From Curtobacterium flaccumfaciens (GTDB lineage: Bacteria; Actinomycetota; Actinomycetes; Actinomycetales; Microbacteriaceae), in assembly GCF_004361695.1 (NCBI RefSeq), contig NZ_SNVW01000007.1, positions 62,001 through 126,000 on the forward strand: DNA of 64,000 nucleotides, read 5' to 3'. Under the pieces are notes generated by a model that did no database searches, was not told where the DNA came from, and was given only the letters and a program-made list of their open reading frames with translations. Position 1 is the first letter of the stretch. Every line of letters begins with the position of its first letter. Both the position numbers and the translations under genes were made by a program. Positions 42,571-50,190 of the stretch are shown here, in pieces.

Positions 42571-42590
42571 TGCCCCCGCCGGTCAGGTGG

Positions 42591-43247
42591 TCACGACTGC
42601 GCGTGCAGCGCGCGCTCGATGGACTCGCGGTCGAGGGGCGAACCGAGCATCGGCGCCTCGGGATCCCCGGGCAGCACCCCCTCGACGACGAGCTCGGCGT
42701 AGCGGCGCCAGGCGTTCGGGTCGTGCTCGCGGGTGGCATCCGCGACGGCACCGACCATCGAGGTGAGCATCGGCAGGTCGCGGTAGTCGAACCCGGGCCG
42801 GACCACCCCGGCGGCGCGGGCACGACCGATGATCTCGGTCACCTGCGACTCGAGCCGGTCGCGCTCCTGCACGATCGACGGGCGGGACTTGCCGGCACGC
42901 ACGATGGCGTCGGCGAGCGCACGGTCGCGTGCGCGGAACTCGAACACGCCCATCAGGTACACCCGGAGCGACTCGCGGGGATCGGTCTCGTCGGCAGCGC
43001 GGGCCGCGGCGTCGTTCATCGCCTCGAACTTGGTGGCGAGGAGCGCCTCGATCAGGGAGTCCTTGTCGGCGAACCGCCGGTAGACGGTCCCCACGCCGAC
43101 CCCGGCCTCGTGCGCGATGTCGTTGAGCGTGACGGAGAGGCCGCGCTCCGCGAAGCACTTGCGTGCCGTCTGCAGGATCAGCTCGCGGTTGCGGGCGGCG
43201 TCGGCTCGGAGGGGGCGCTCGAGTTCAGCGGAGTCGGTGGTGCTCAC
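42591..43247 (-). CDS. TetR-family regulator of MFS exporter
   Basis: The 218-residue product has a TetR helix-turn-helix at about residues 20-60 (AARKCFAERGLSVTLNDIAHEAGVGVGTVYRRFADKDSL, split here by reading) and a helical ligand domain. The GTG at 43247 is supported by TACGTT seven bases upstream. It is divergent from an MFS drug exporter gene, and a perfect inverted repeat lies between them, so it very probably represses the exporter and is relieved by its substrates. Confidence 0.93.
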   Translation of the reverse strand: MSTTDSAELERPLRADAARNRELILQTARKCFAERGLSVTLNDIAHEAGVGVGTVYRRFADKDSLIEALLATKFEAMNDAAARAADETDPRESLRVYLMGVFEFRARDRALADAIVRAGKSRPSIVQERDRLESQVTEIIGRARAAGVVRPGFDYRDLPMLTSMVGAVADATREHDPNAWRRYAELVVEGVLPGDPEAPMLGSPLDRESIERALHAQS

Positions 43248-43254
43248 GGGATCG

Positions 43255-43260
43255 AACGTA
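43255..43260 (-). promoter_or_regulatory. -10 box, leaderless TetR gene
   Basis: TACGTT on the minus strand lies seven bases before the GTG at 43247. Confidence 0.6.
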
Positions 43261-43306
43261 GTTGAACTTTCTGGGAATAAGTGGATGCGGTCCTTCCGTT
43301 TCGGTC

Positions 43307-43341
43307 TACACTGACCACAAGCGGATGCATCGCATCCGCTT
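43307..43341 (+). promoter_or_regulatory. exporter promoter and TetR operator
   Basis: TACACT at 43307-43312 is a likely -10 box for the exporter. Directly downstream, arms AAGCGGATGC and GCATCCGCTT form a perfect inverted repeat with a 3-base spacer (43319-43341). A similar half-site, AAGTGGATGC, lies at 43279-43288 nearer the TetR gene, so a second, weaker site may control the regulator. Confidence 0.75.
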
Positions 43342-43408
43342 GATTCCATCTCCCTGAGGACGCTCGACGGTGCGCGCTCCTCCCTCCACCTTCTCGAAGG
43401 AGGCTGCC

Positions 43409-44950
43409 GTGACGGCAGAACGAACCGTGCCGACCCCCACCGGGGCAGCACCCACGACTCCCGGCGCCACCCCCGCCAAGGCCAACCACCGTTGGATCGC
43501 CCTGGCGGTCATCGCCCTCGCACAGCTGATGGTCGTGCTCGACGCGACCATCGTGAACATCGCGCTGCCCTCCGCACAGGCGGACCTCGGCTTCGGCACC
43601 GACCAGCGGCAGTGGATCGTCACCGCGTACTCGCTCGCGTTCGGCTCCCTGCTCCTGCTCGGCGGCCGCCTCGGTGACCTCTTCGGTCGCAAGAACACCT
43701 TCATCATCGGGCTCGTCGGCTTCGCGGTCGCGTCGGTGCTCGGCGGCCTGGCGGACTCGTTCGGCCTGCTCGTCGCGGCCCGTGCCCTGCAGGGCGTGTT
43801 CGGCGCGCTGCTCGCCCCGTCCGCGCTCGGCATGCTCACCACGACCTTCCGCGACCCGAAGGAGCGCGGTCGCGCGTTCGGCATCTTCGGGTCCATCGCC
43901 GGCTCGGGTGCGGCCATCGGCCTGCTCCTCGGCGGCGTCCTCACCGAGTACGCCTCGTGGCGCTGGTGCCTCTACGTCAACGTCGTCTTCGCCGTGCTCG
44001 GCGTGATCGGCGCGCTCGTCTTCATGGAGAAGCCGCCGAAGGTCGACCGGCCGCGCATCGACGTGCTCGGGGTCGTCACGATCACGCTCGGCCTGGTCGG
44101 CGTCGTCTACGGATTCTCGAACGCCGAGACGAACGGCTGGGACTCCCCCGTCACGATCGCCATGCTCGCCGTGGGCGTCGTGCTGATCGCCGCGTTCGTC
44201 GTCATCGAGACCCGCGTCGCGCACCCGCTGCTCCCGCTCCGTGTCGTGCTCGACCGTGACCGCGGCGGGTCGTTCATCGCGATCGGCCTGGTGGCGATCG
44301 GCATGTTCGGCATCTTCCTGTTCCTGACCTACTACCTCGAGCAGACCCTCGGGTTCTCGTCGCTGCAGACCGGTCTGGCGTTCCTGCCGATGCCCCTGTC
44401 GATCATGATCTCGGCGACGCAGATCGGTGGGCGACTGCTGCCCCGCGTCGGCCCGAAGGTGCTCATCTTCGCCGGTGGCCTCGTCGCGGCGACCGGGCTG
44501 TTGCTGCTCCTGCGCACCGACCTCGACAGCTCGTACGCCGGCACCGTCCTGCCCGCGCTGATCGTCATCGGCCTCGGCATGGGGACGATCTTCTCGTCCG
44601 CGATGAACACCGCGACGACCGGGGTGGCCCGCGCCGACGCCGGCGTGGCCTCGGCGACGGTGAACACGATGCAGCAGATCGGTGGCTCGATCGGCACCGC
44701 GCTGCTGTCGACGATCTTCGCCGACGTCGTGAAGGACAGCCTCTCCGGGCTGTCGGCGGCGCCCACGAAGCTGCAGCAGGCGCAGGCGGTCCTCGACGGC
44801 TACCACGTGGCGTTCGGCATCTCGGCGGGCGTGCTCGTCCTGGTCGCCCTGGCCGGTGGGCTCCTCATCAACCGGCAGAAGGTCCGGCTCGACAAGCTCG
44901 CGCACGCCAGCGCCGCGGTGACCGGGAGCATCCCGACCGCCGCGCACTGA
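43409..44950 (+). CDS. MFS multidrug exporter, DHA2 (14-helix) type
   Basis: The 513-residue protein has about 14 hydrophobic segments. LDATIVNIALPSAQADL near residues 45-61 and GRLGDLFGRKNTF in the second/third loop are classical DHA2 (EmrB/QacA) signatures. It exports toxic compounds with proton entry. The GTG at 43409 has a very strong GAAGGAGG just upstream and a leader of about 90 bases, unlike the leaderless genes around it. It is controlled by the divergent TetR. Confidence 0.94.
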   Translation: MTAERTVPTPTGAAPTTPGATPAKANHRWIALAVIALAQLMVVLDATIVNIALPSAQADLGFGTDQRQWIVTAYSLAFGSLLLLGGRLGDLFGRKNTFIIGLVGFAVASVLGGLADSFGLLVAARALQGVFGALLAPSALGMLTTTFRDPKERGRAFGIFGSIAGSGAAIGLLLGGVLTEYASWRWCLYVNVVFAVLGVIGALVFMEKPPKVDRPRIDVLGVVTITLGLVGVVYGFSNAETNGWDSPVTIAMLAVGVVLIAAFVVIETRVAHPLLPLRVVLDRDRGGSFIAIGLVAIGMFGIFLFLTYYLEQTLGFSSLQTGLAFLPMPLSIMISATQIGGRLLPRVGPKVLIFAGGLVAATGLLLLLRTDLDSSYAGTVLPALIVIGLGMGTIFSSAMNTATTGVARADAGVASATVNTMQQIGGSIGTALLSTIFADVVKDSLSGLSAAPTKLQQAQAVLDGYHVAFGISAGVLVLVALAGGLLINRQKVRLDKLAHASAAVTGSIPTAAH

Positions 44951-44968
44951 CCTCCAGCGCAGTACGAC

Positions 44969-44999
44969 ACGGCCCGTCCCGGTCTCCGGGGCGGGCCGT
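44969..44999 (+). terminator. terminator of exporter gene
   Basis: ACGGCCCG-T-CCCGG pairs with CCGGG-G-CGGGCCGT around a TCT loop, 18 bases after the stop. It is a strong stem without a T-run. Confidence 0.75.
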
Positions 45000-45180
45000 T
45001 CGGCGTCCGGGCGGGGTCGCGCGCTCGGGTGCGCCGGCGGGTGTGGGTGCGGACGCGCCGGTGGGCACGGGTGCGGGTCGCGCGCTCGGGGTGCGCGCAC
45101 GCCGAACGACTTCGTCGACGTCGTACGACAACGACGTCGTCGCTCCGTGCACACGCCGGCAGTTGCACGCGCCCGCGTGC

Positions 45181-45214
45181 GACACCGTGGACGTCGTACG
45201 ACGTCCACGGTGTC
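45181..45214. repeat. perfect 34-bp palindrome
   Basis: Arms of 17 bases, beginning GACACCGTGGACGTCGT, are exactly complementary with no spacer. A related TGTCGTCCGG direct repeat follows at once. Confidence 0.9.
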
Positions 45215-45341
45215 GTCCGGTGTCGTCCGGAGTCGCCGCCCGGAGGTCCCACCTCGCGCGGCCGACCGAATCACGACGGACCGAACCGGGCCCGCGTTGC
45301 GCAGTGTGTCCGATTCCCTCGCAGACGTCAGGGGTCCCGTT

Positions 45342-45347
45342 TAGCCT
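45342..45347 (+). promoter_or_regulatory. -10 box, leaderless sulfurtransferase gene
   Basis: TAGCCT lies seven bases before the ATG at 45355. Confidence 0.55.
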
Positions 45348-45354
45348 GGGCGCC

Positions 45355-46512
45355 ATGGCCCCCGTCCTGACCTCGCCGCTCGTGTCGACGCAGTGGCTCG
45401 CAGACCACCTCGGTGCTGACGAGCTCGTCGTGCTCGACGCCTCCGTGCACGCGGAGGGCACCGGTCTCGACACGATGTGGCACACCGCGCAGGACACCTA
45501 CGAGCAGCGCGGCCACGTGCCCGGCGCCCGCTACGCCGACCTGGTCGAGGCGTTCTCCACGCCCCAGGCCGACGTGCCCTTCACCCGTCCCGGCGCCGAG
45601 CGGTTCGAGGCCGCCGCGCGCGACCTCGGCGTGACGAACACCTCGACGGTCGTGGTCTACGACGACAGCCTCGGCGAGTGGTCGGCGCGTCTGTGGTGGA
45701 TCTTCCGGTCGTTCGGGTTCGACTCGGTCGCGGTCCTCGACGGCGGCTTCACGAAGTGGCGCGACGAGGGCCGTCCGGTCCGGGTGGGTGCCCTCCGGAC
45801 CCCGGCGCGCCGGACGTCCGGCGCCCCGACCCCGACCGGCGGGACTCCGGCCGACGAGGCCCCGGCGGTCACGAACAAGGCCACGACCGCGACCAGCGGA
45901 ACCCCGGCCGACGAGGCCCCGGCGGCCACGATGCCGGCCAGCGGGACCCCGGCCAACGGGTCCCCGGTCGACGAGACCCTGATCGACGGGACTCGTCCCG
46001 ACACGGTCCCAGCAGGCGGGACACGTGCCGACAGGGCCCCGGCCGACAGGGCCTCGGCCACCGTGGCCCGGGTCGACTGCGCCCCTGCCGACGGGACCTC
46101 GGCGGCGAGCACCCCCACCGACGTCTTCCTCGCGGGCGAGGAGCGCCCGCTCTGGGCCGACCACGAGCGCGTCCGCCGTGCCGTCAGCGGCGAACAGCCC
46201 GCCTCCCTCGTGCTGGCGGCCCCGCAGTCCTCACTCGGCACCGAGCACCCGCCGGTCGTGCCGGGCAGCACCTCGATCGCGCTCGACACCATCGTCGACC
46301 CGAAGACGAACGCCTACCTGCGGGGGCCGGCACTCGCGGCCGCCTTCGCCGAGGTGATCGATGCCGAGGAGATCGTGACGTACTGCGGCGTGGGCAGCGC
46401 CGCGTGCGTCGACGCCCTGGCGCTGACGGTCCTCGGGCACGAGAAGGTCCGGGTCTACGACGGCTCCCTGCTCGACTGGTGGCGCCGCGAACCGGAGCCG
46501 CTCGCTTCCTGA
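45355..46512 (+). CDS. thiosulfate/3-mercaptopyruvate sulfurtransferase with long insert
   Basis: The 385-residue two-domain rhodanese has an N-terminal inactive domain (VVLDASVHAEGTG, VVVYDDSLGEWSARLWW, VLDGGFTKWRDEG) and a C-terminal domain with active-site YCGVGSAACVDAL near residue 344. Family members have about 280 residues. The extra length is a low-complexity stretch of about 115 residues (about 150-262), rich in A, P, T, D and G with repeats such as GTPADEAPA, placed between the domains. A TAGCCT box lies seven bases upstream of the ATG. Confidence 0.9.
   Translation: MAPVLTSPLVSTQWLADHLGADELVVLDASVHAEGTGLDTMWHTAQDTYEQRGHVPGARYADLVEAFSTPQADVPFTRPGAERFEAAARDLGVTNTSTVVVYDDSLGEWSARLWWIFRSFGFDSVAVLDGGFTKWRDEGRPVRVGALRTPARRTSGAPTPTGGTPADEAPAVTNKATTATSGTPADEAPAATMPASGTPANGSPVDETLIDGTRPDTVPAGGTRADRAPADRASATVARVDCAPADGTSAASTPTDVFLAGEERPLWADHERVRRAVSGEQPASLVLAAPQSSLGTEHPPVVPGSTSIALDTIVDPKTNAYLRGPALAAAFAEVIDAEEIVTYCGVGSAACVDALALTVLGHEKVRVYDGSLLDWWRREPEPLAS
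45826..46119. repeat. degenerate low-complexity repeat inside sulfurtransferase gene
   Basis: Units related to GGGACCCCGGCCGACGAG recur in frame at roughly 30- to 60-bp spacing. The clearest pair encodes GTPADEAPA twice. The zone interrupts the normal domain linker. Confidence 0.75.
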
Positions 46513-46547
46513 CGACGGATCGGCGCGTGCACGGGGCGCGCGCGCAC

Positions 46548-46553
46548 TACCGT
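46548..46553 (+). promoter_or_regulatory. -10 box, leaderless 46561 gene
   Basis: TACCGT lies seven bases before the ATG at 46561. Confidence 0.55.
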
Positions 46554-46560
46554 TGCACGC

Positions 46561-47628
46561 ATGAGCACCAGACGCGCGGTCGTCCTCGGCGGTACCGGCG
46601 GGATCGGTTCGGCCGTCGCGCGTGCGCTCCTCGACGCCTCGGGCCGGGGTGGTGACGACTGGCAGGTCGAAGTGGTCGCCCGTCGTGGCGGCCCGGTGGC
46701 CGATGCCCTGACCGCTGCCGGCGCGACGTTCGTCCCCGGCGACCGGCGGGACACGAGCACGCTCCGCGAGCTCCTCCGCCCCGGGGCCGACCTGCTGGTG
46801 GACACCGTCGGGCTGACCCGCGACGACGCCGTCCAGCTCCGCCCGTTCCTCGACGACGTCGGCTCGACGGTGTTCGTGTCGTCGAAGGCCGTCTACGTCG
46901 ACGAGCAGGGGCGGCACGCGAACTCCGTCGAGAAGCCGGTGTTCGGCGGTGCGGTCACCGAGCTGCAGCCCACCGTGACCGCGTCCGACGGTGACCCGAC
47001 GAGCCGCGACGGCTACGGTGCCGCGAAGGTCGCCGCCGAGCAGGTCCTCCTCGACCACGGCGCCCCGGTCACGGTGCTCCGTCCGTCGAAGGTGTACGGC
47101 GTCGGCATCGGCCGGCCACGCGAGTGGTTCGTGGTCCGCCGGGTGCTCGACGACCGGGAGCGCATCCTGCTCGCGGACCGGGGTCGCGGGGTCGACCACA
47201 CCACCGCGGCCAGCGGCATCGGATCGCTCGTCCGACTGCTCGCGGACAGCCCGGACCGTCGCATCCTCAACGTCGCCGACGAGACCGCGCCGTCCGTGCT
47301 CGAGATCGTCCGGACGATCGCCGGGCACCTCGACCACCCCTTCGACGAGGTCCTGCTCGACGAGGACGCCCCGGACTTCGTCGGCACCACGCCGTGGTCG
47401 TCGCCGTCCCCGTTCGTGCTCGACACGACGGCCGCGCGGGCGCTCGGCTGGCAGCCGCCGTCCTTCGCGACGGCAGTCGTCCCCGAGCTGGACTGGCTCG
47501 TCGAGACCGCGCACGCCGTCCCCGTCGACGGCGACGTCCCGTGGGCGGACGACCCGTTTTGGGACCGGATGTTCGACTACGGCCCGGAGGACGCCGCCCT
47601 CGCCCTGCTCTCGCTCGGCCTGGGCTGA
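46561..47628 (+). CDS. NAD-dependent epimerase/dehydratase-like protein
   Basis: The 355-residue extended-SDR protein begins AVVLGGTGGIGSAVARALL (residues 6-24, GxxGxxG cofactor loop), has DTVGLTRDDAV, VFVSSKAVYVDEQ and YGAAKVAAEQVLL (YxxxK at about residue 156), followed by a C-terminal substrate domain. It is a Rossmann enzyme acting on a nucleotide sugar or similar ligand. It sits four bases before a small ATPase gene, so the two are probably co-transcribed. The substrate is unknown. Confidence 0.85.
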   Translation: MSTRRAVVLGGTGGIGSAVARALLDASGRGGDDWQVEVVARRGGPVADALTAAGATFVPGDRRDTSTLRELLRPGADLLVDTVGLTRDDAVQLRPFLDDVGSTVFVSSKAVYVDEQGRHANSVEKPVFGGAVTELQPTVTASDGDPTSRDGYGAAKVAAEQVLLDHGAPVTVLRPSKVYGVGIGRPREWFVVRRVLDDRERILLADRGRGVDHTTAASGIGSLVRLLADSPDRRILNVADETAPSVLEIVRTIAGHLDHPFDEVLLDEDAPDFVGTTPWSSPSPFVLDTTAARALGWQPPSFATAVVPELDWLVETAHAVPVDGDVPWADDPFWDRMFDYGPEDAALALLSLGLG

Positions 47629-47632
47629 CGCC

Positions 47633-48163
47633 GTGCCCCGCTCCGAGGTCTTCTTCATCGGTGGGCGTTCCGGCGTGGGGAAGTCCACCGCGGCCGAGGC
47701 ACTGCACGACCTGCTCGTGGCGGCCGACGTCCGGCACGCGGTGATCGAGGGCGACCTCCTCGACCTGGCGCACCCGGCTCCGCACGTCGAGCACCCGGAG
47801 GCGCACCTCGCGGAGCGGAACCTCGCCGCGATGTGGGCGGCGTACCGCGAGATCGGGCACCACCGGCTGGTCTACACGAACACCGTGTCGGTCCTCGAGC
47901 ACGAGCGGCTCGCCCGCGCGATGGGCGACGACCCCGTGGTCACCGCGGTACTGCTCAGGGCCGGTGACGACGTGACGGCGGAACGGCTCGCTAGGCGAGC
48001 GGGCGGTGCGGTGCCGACAGCGCAGCTCGCGCACAGCACACGGACGGCCGGGAGGCTCGACGCGGCCACCGCGGACACGGTCACCAGGATCGACACGGAC
48101 TCCACTGCCCCCGCCGACATCGCACGCCGGCTCGCGTCCCTGACCGGGTGGCTTCCCCGCTGA
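47633..48163 (+). CDS. small AAA/P-loop ATPase (kinase-like)
   Basis: The 176-residue product has Walker [11 protein letters not shown] at residues 10-19 and the overall look of P-loop kinases such as gluconate- or chloramphenicol-phosphotransferase relatives. A second nucleotide motif is not obvious: IEGDLLDL near 40 could be the acidic base region. The start is GTG at 47633, four bases after the epimerase stop. The ligand is unknown. Confidence 0.7.
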   Translation: MPRSEVFFIGGRSGVGKSTAAEALHDLLVAADVRHAVIEGDLLDLAHPAPHVEHPEAHLAERNLAAMWAAYREIGHHRLVYTNTVSVLEHERLARAMGDDPVVTAVLLRAGDDVTAERLARRAGGAVPTAQLAHSTRTAGRLDAATADTVTRIDTDSTAPADIARRLASLTGWLPR

Positions 48164-48166
48164 ACC

Positions 48167-48193
48167 CTGTGGAGGGGGCCGATCCGTCCACAG
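48167..48193. terminator. candidate terminator before YyaL gene
   Basis: CTGTGGA and TCCACAG are inverted repeats with a 13-base loop, just after the ATPase stop. Confidence 0.35.
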
Positions 48194-48242
48194 CGGGCGC
48201 TCCCGACGCCCGCGCCCAGGCCGGACCGTGCACGCTGGAGCC

Positions 48243-50156
48243 ATGAATGACAACCGACTCGGCGCCTCGGTCAGCCCCTACCTCCGCCAGCACGCCGGCA
48301 ACCCGGTGGACTGGCGCGAGTGGGGCCCTGACGCCTTCGCCGAGGCACGGGAGCGCGACGTGCCCGTCCTGGTGTCGGTCGGGTACGCCACGTGCCACTG
48401 GTGCCACGTGATGGCGCGCGAGAGCTTCTCCGACCCCGAGGTCGGCGCGCTCCTGCGGCGGGACTTCGTCGCCGTGAAGGTCGACCGCGAGGAACGCCCC
48501 GACGTCGACGCCAGCCTGATGGCAGCGGCGAGCGCCTTCACGCAGCAGCTCGGTTGGCCGCTGACGACGTTCCTCACGCCGGACGGGCACGTGTTCTTCG
48601 CGGGCACGTACTTCCCGCCGTCACCGGTCGGGCAGGTGCCGTCGTTCCGGCAGATCACCGCGGCCGTCCTCGACGCCTGGACGGCGCGTCGGCACGAGGT
48701 CGACGCGAACGCGAGCGCCATCGCGACGGCGATCCGGCAGGGTGCCGAGGCGGACGCGTCCGCCCGCTCTGGTGGGGAGGGTGCCGGGGCCGAGCCGCGC
48801 CTCCCGGCCGCCGCGCGCATCCGGGCCGTCACCGACCAGCTGTCGCAGGCCGAGGACACCACCTTCGGTGGGTTCGGCGGTGCACCCAAGTTCCCGAGCG
48901 CGCCGCTGCTGGAGTTCCTCGCCGATGTGGCCGCAGACGGCGGCGACAGCGACAGCCGCGACGACAGCGGCGGCAGCGACGGCAGCGGCGACGGCGACGG
49001 CGACGGCAGTGTCGCGGCCGGCCTGCTCGACCGGTCCCTGCACGCGATCAGGCGTTCCGAGCTGACCGACGCCGACGGCGGCGTCTTCCGGTACGCGACC
49101 CGGCGCGACTGGACCGTCCCCCACTACGAGCGCATGCTCTACGACAACGCCGGGCTCCTCGCCGTCGCCGGCCCCGAGCAGGCGCGGGGCATCGCGGACT
49201 TCCTGCGCGACACGCTCCGCCGCGAGGACGGCGCGTTCGTCGCCGCCCAGGACAGCGAGTCGACGATCGACGGCCGACGTGTCGAGGGCGAGTGGTACCG
49301 GCTGCCGCTCGACGAGCGTGCGCGGCTCGACCCGCCGCCGCTCGACGACCAGGTCCTGACCGGCTGGAACGGGCTCGCGATCCGCGGGCTCGCCATCGCG
49401 GGGACCCGGCACGGCGACGACGAGATGATCGCGCTCGCACGCGGCGCAGCCGATGCGCTGCTCGCCAGCCACGTCGTCGACGGGCACGTGACGGTGCGGT
49501 CGAGCACGCCGCGCGGCGCGTCCGCGGCGCCGCCCACCATCGAGGACGTCGGGCTCCTCGCCGAGGGGCTGCTCGAGCTGGCGCTCGTGACCGGCGACGT
49601 CCGCGCCGCCGAGGTCGCACGCTCCCTGGTCGACGACGGCCTGGCCGAGCGGTTCGACGTCGACCCGGTGCTCGCCGCCGCCGGCACGGCCACGGGCGAG
49701 CAACCGCAGACCGCCCTGCGCTCGGGGACGGTGGCGCTGGCGTCGGCCGCGGCGACGCTCGCGGCACTCACCGGCGACGCGGCGTACCGGACCGCTGCCG
49801 CCCGGCTCGTCGCGGACCGCGCGGAGACCGGGACGGAGCGGCCGCTCGGGCACGCCGATGCCCTCGGGGTCGCCCTCGCGCTGCAGCGACCGTCGCGCGA
49901 GGTCGTCGTCGTGGCGTCCGACCCGTCGGACCCGCTCCGGACGGCGGCGCGGGCCGCACGTCGGCCGGGCACGGTCGTCGCCCTGGTCACGCCGGCGCAG
50001 GCGTCCGAGTGGGCCGCGGCGGGCTTCGAGCTGTTCGAGGCACGCGACTCCGCGGACCCCGCGGGCTACGTCTGCCACGACCGGGTCTGCGCGCTCCCAG
50101 CCCGAACCAGTGACGAACTCACCACGCAGCTCGGCGTCGCTGCCGATCGCGGCTGA
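48243..50156 (+). CDS. thioredoxin-fold DUF255 protein (YyaL/spermatogenesis-associated 20 type)
   Basis: The 637-residue protein has an N-terminal thioredoxin-like domain beginning [20 protein letters not shown], with CHWCHVM (CxxC) at about residues 55-61 and [23 protein letters not shown] near 104. A long alpha/alpha barrel follows. An acidic glycine-serine insert ([22 protein letters not shown], read in two parts) lies at about 238-262, where relatives have no such run. The function of the family is not established. Confidence 0.88.
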   Translation: MNDNRLGASVSPYLRQHAGNPVDWREWGPDAFAEARERDVPVLVSVGYATCHWCHVMARESFSDPEVGALLRRDFVAVKVDREERPDVDASLMAAASAFTQQLGWPLTTFLTPDGHVFFAGTYFPPSPVGQVPSFRQITAAVLDAWTARRHEVDANASAIATAIRQGAEADASARSGGEGAGAEPRLPAAARIRAVTDQLSQAEDTTFGGFGGAPKFPSAPLLEFLADVAADGGDSDSRDDSGGSDGSGDGDGDGSVAAGLLDRSLHAIRRSELTDADGGVFRYATRRDWTVPHYERMLYDNAGLLAVAGPEQARGIADFLRDTLRREDGAFVAAQDSESTIDGRRVEGEWYRLPLDERARLDPPPLDDQVLTGWNGLAIRGLAIAGTRHGDDEMIALARGAADALLASHVVDGHVTVRSSTPRGASAAPPTIEDVGLLAEGLLELALVTGDVRAAEVARSLVDDGLAERFDVDPVLAAAGTATGEQPQTALRSGTVALASAAATLAALTGDAAYRTAAARLVADRAETGTERPLGHADALGVALALQRPSREVVVVASDPSDPLRTAARAARRPGTVVALVTPAQASEWAAAGFELFEARDSADPAGYVCHDRVCALPARTSDELTTQLGVAADRG

Positions 50157-50190
50157 GCAGGACTGCGCGCGGCTGTAAGCTGGAATGCTC

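Larger units (their letters stand above)
44951..45354. other. 404-bp gap with hairpins and direct repeats
   Basis: No gene is supported. From left to right: the exporter terminator (44969-44999), two degenerate direct repeats around GGGTCGCGCGCTCGGG (from about 45014 and 45067), a zone rich in ACGTCGT/ACGAC words (45105-45145), GTTGCACGCG with its near inverted partner (45162-45183), and a perfect 34-bp palindrome (45181-45214). The last 50 bases hold the sulfurtransferase promoter. Confidence 0.8.
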
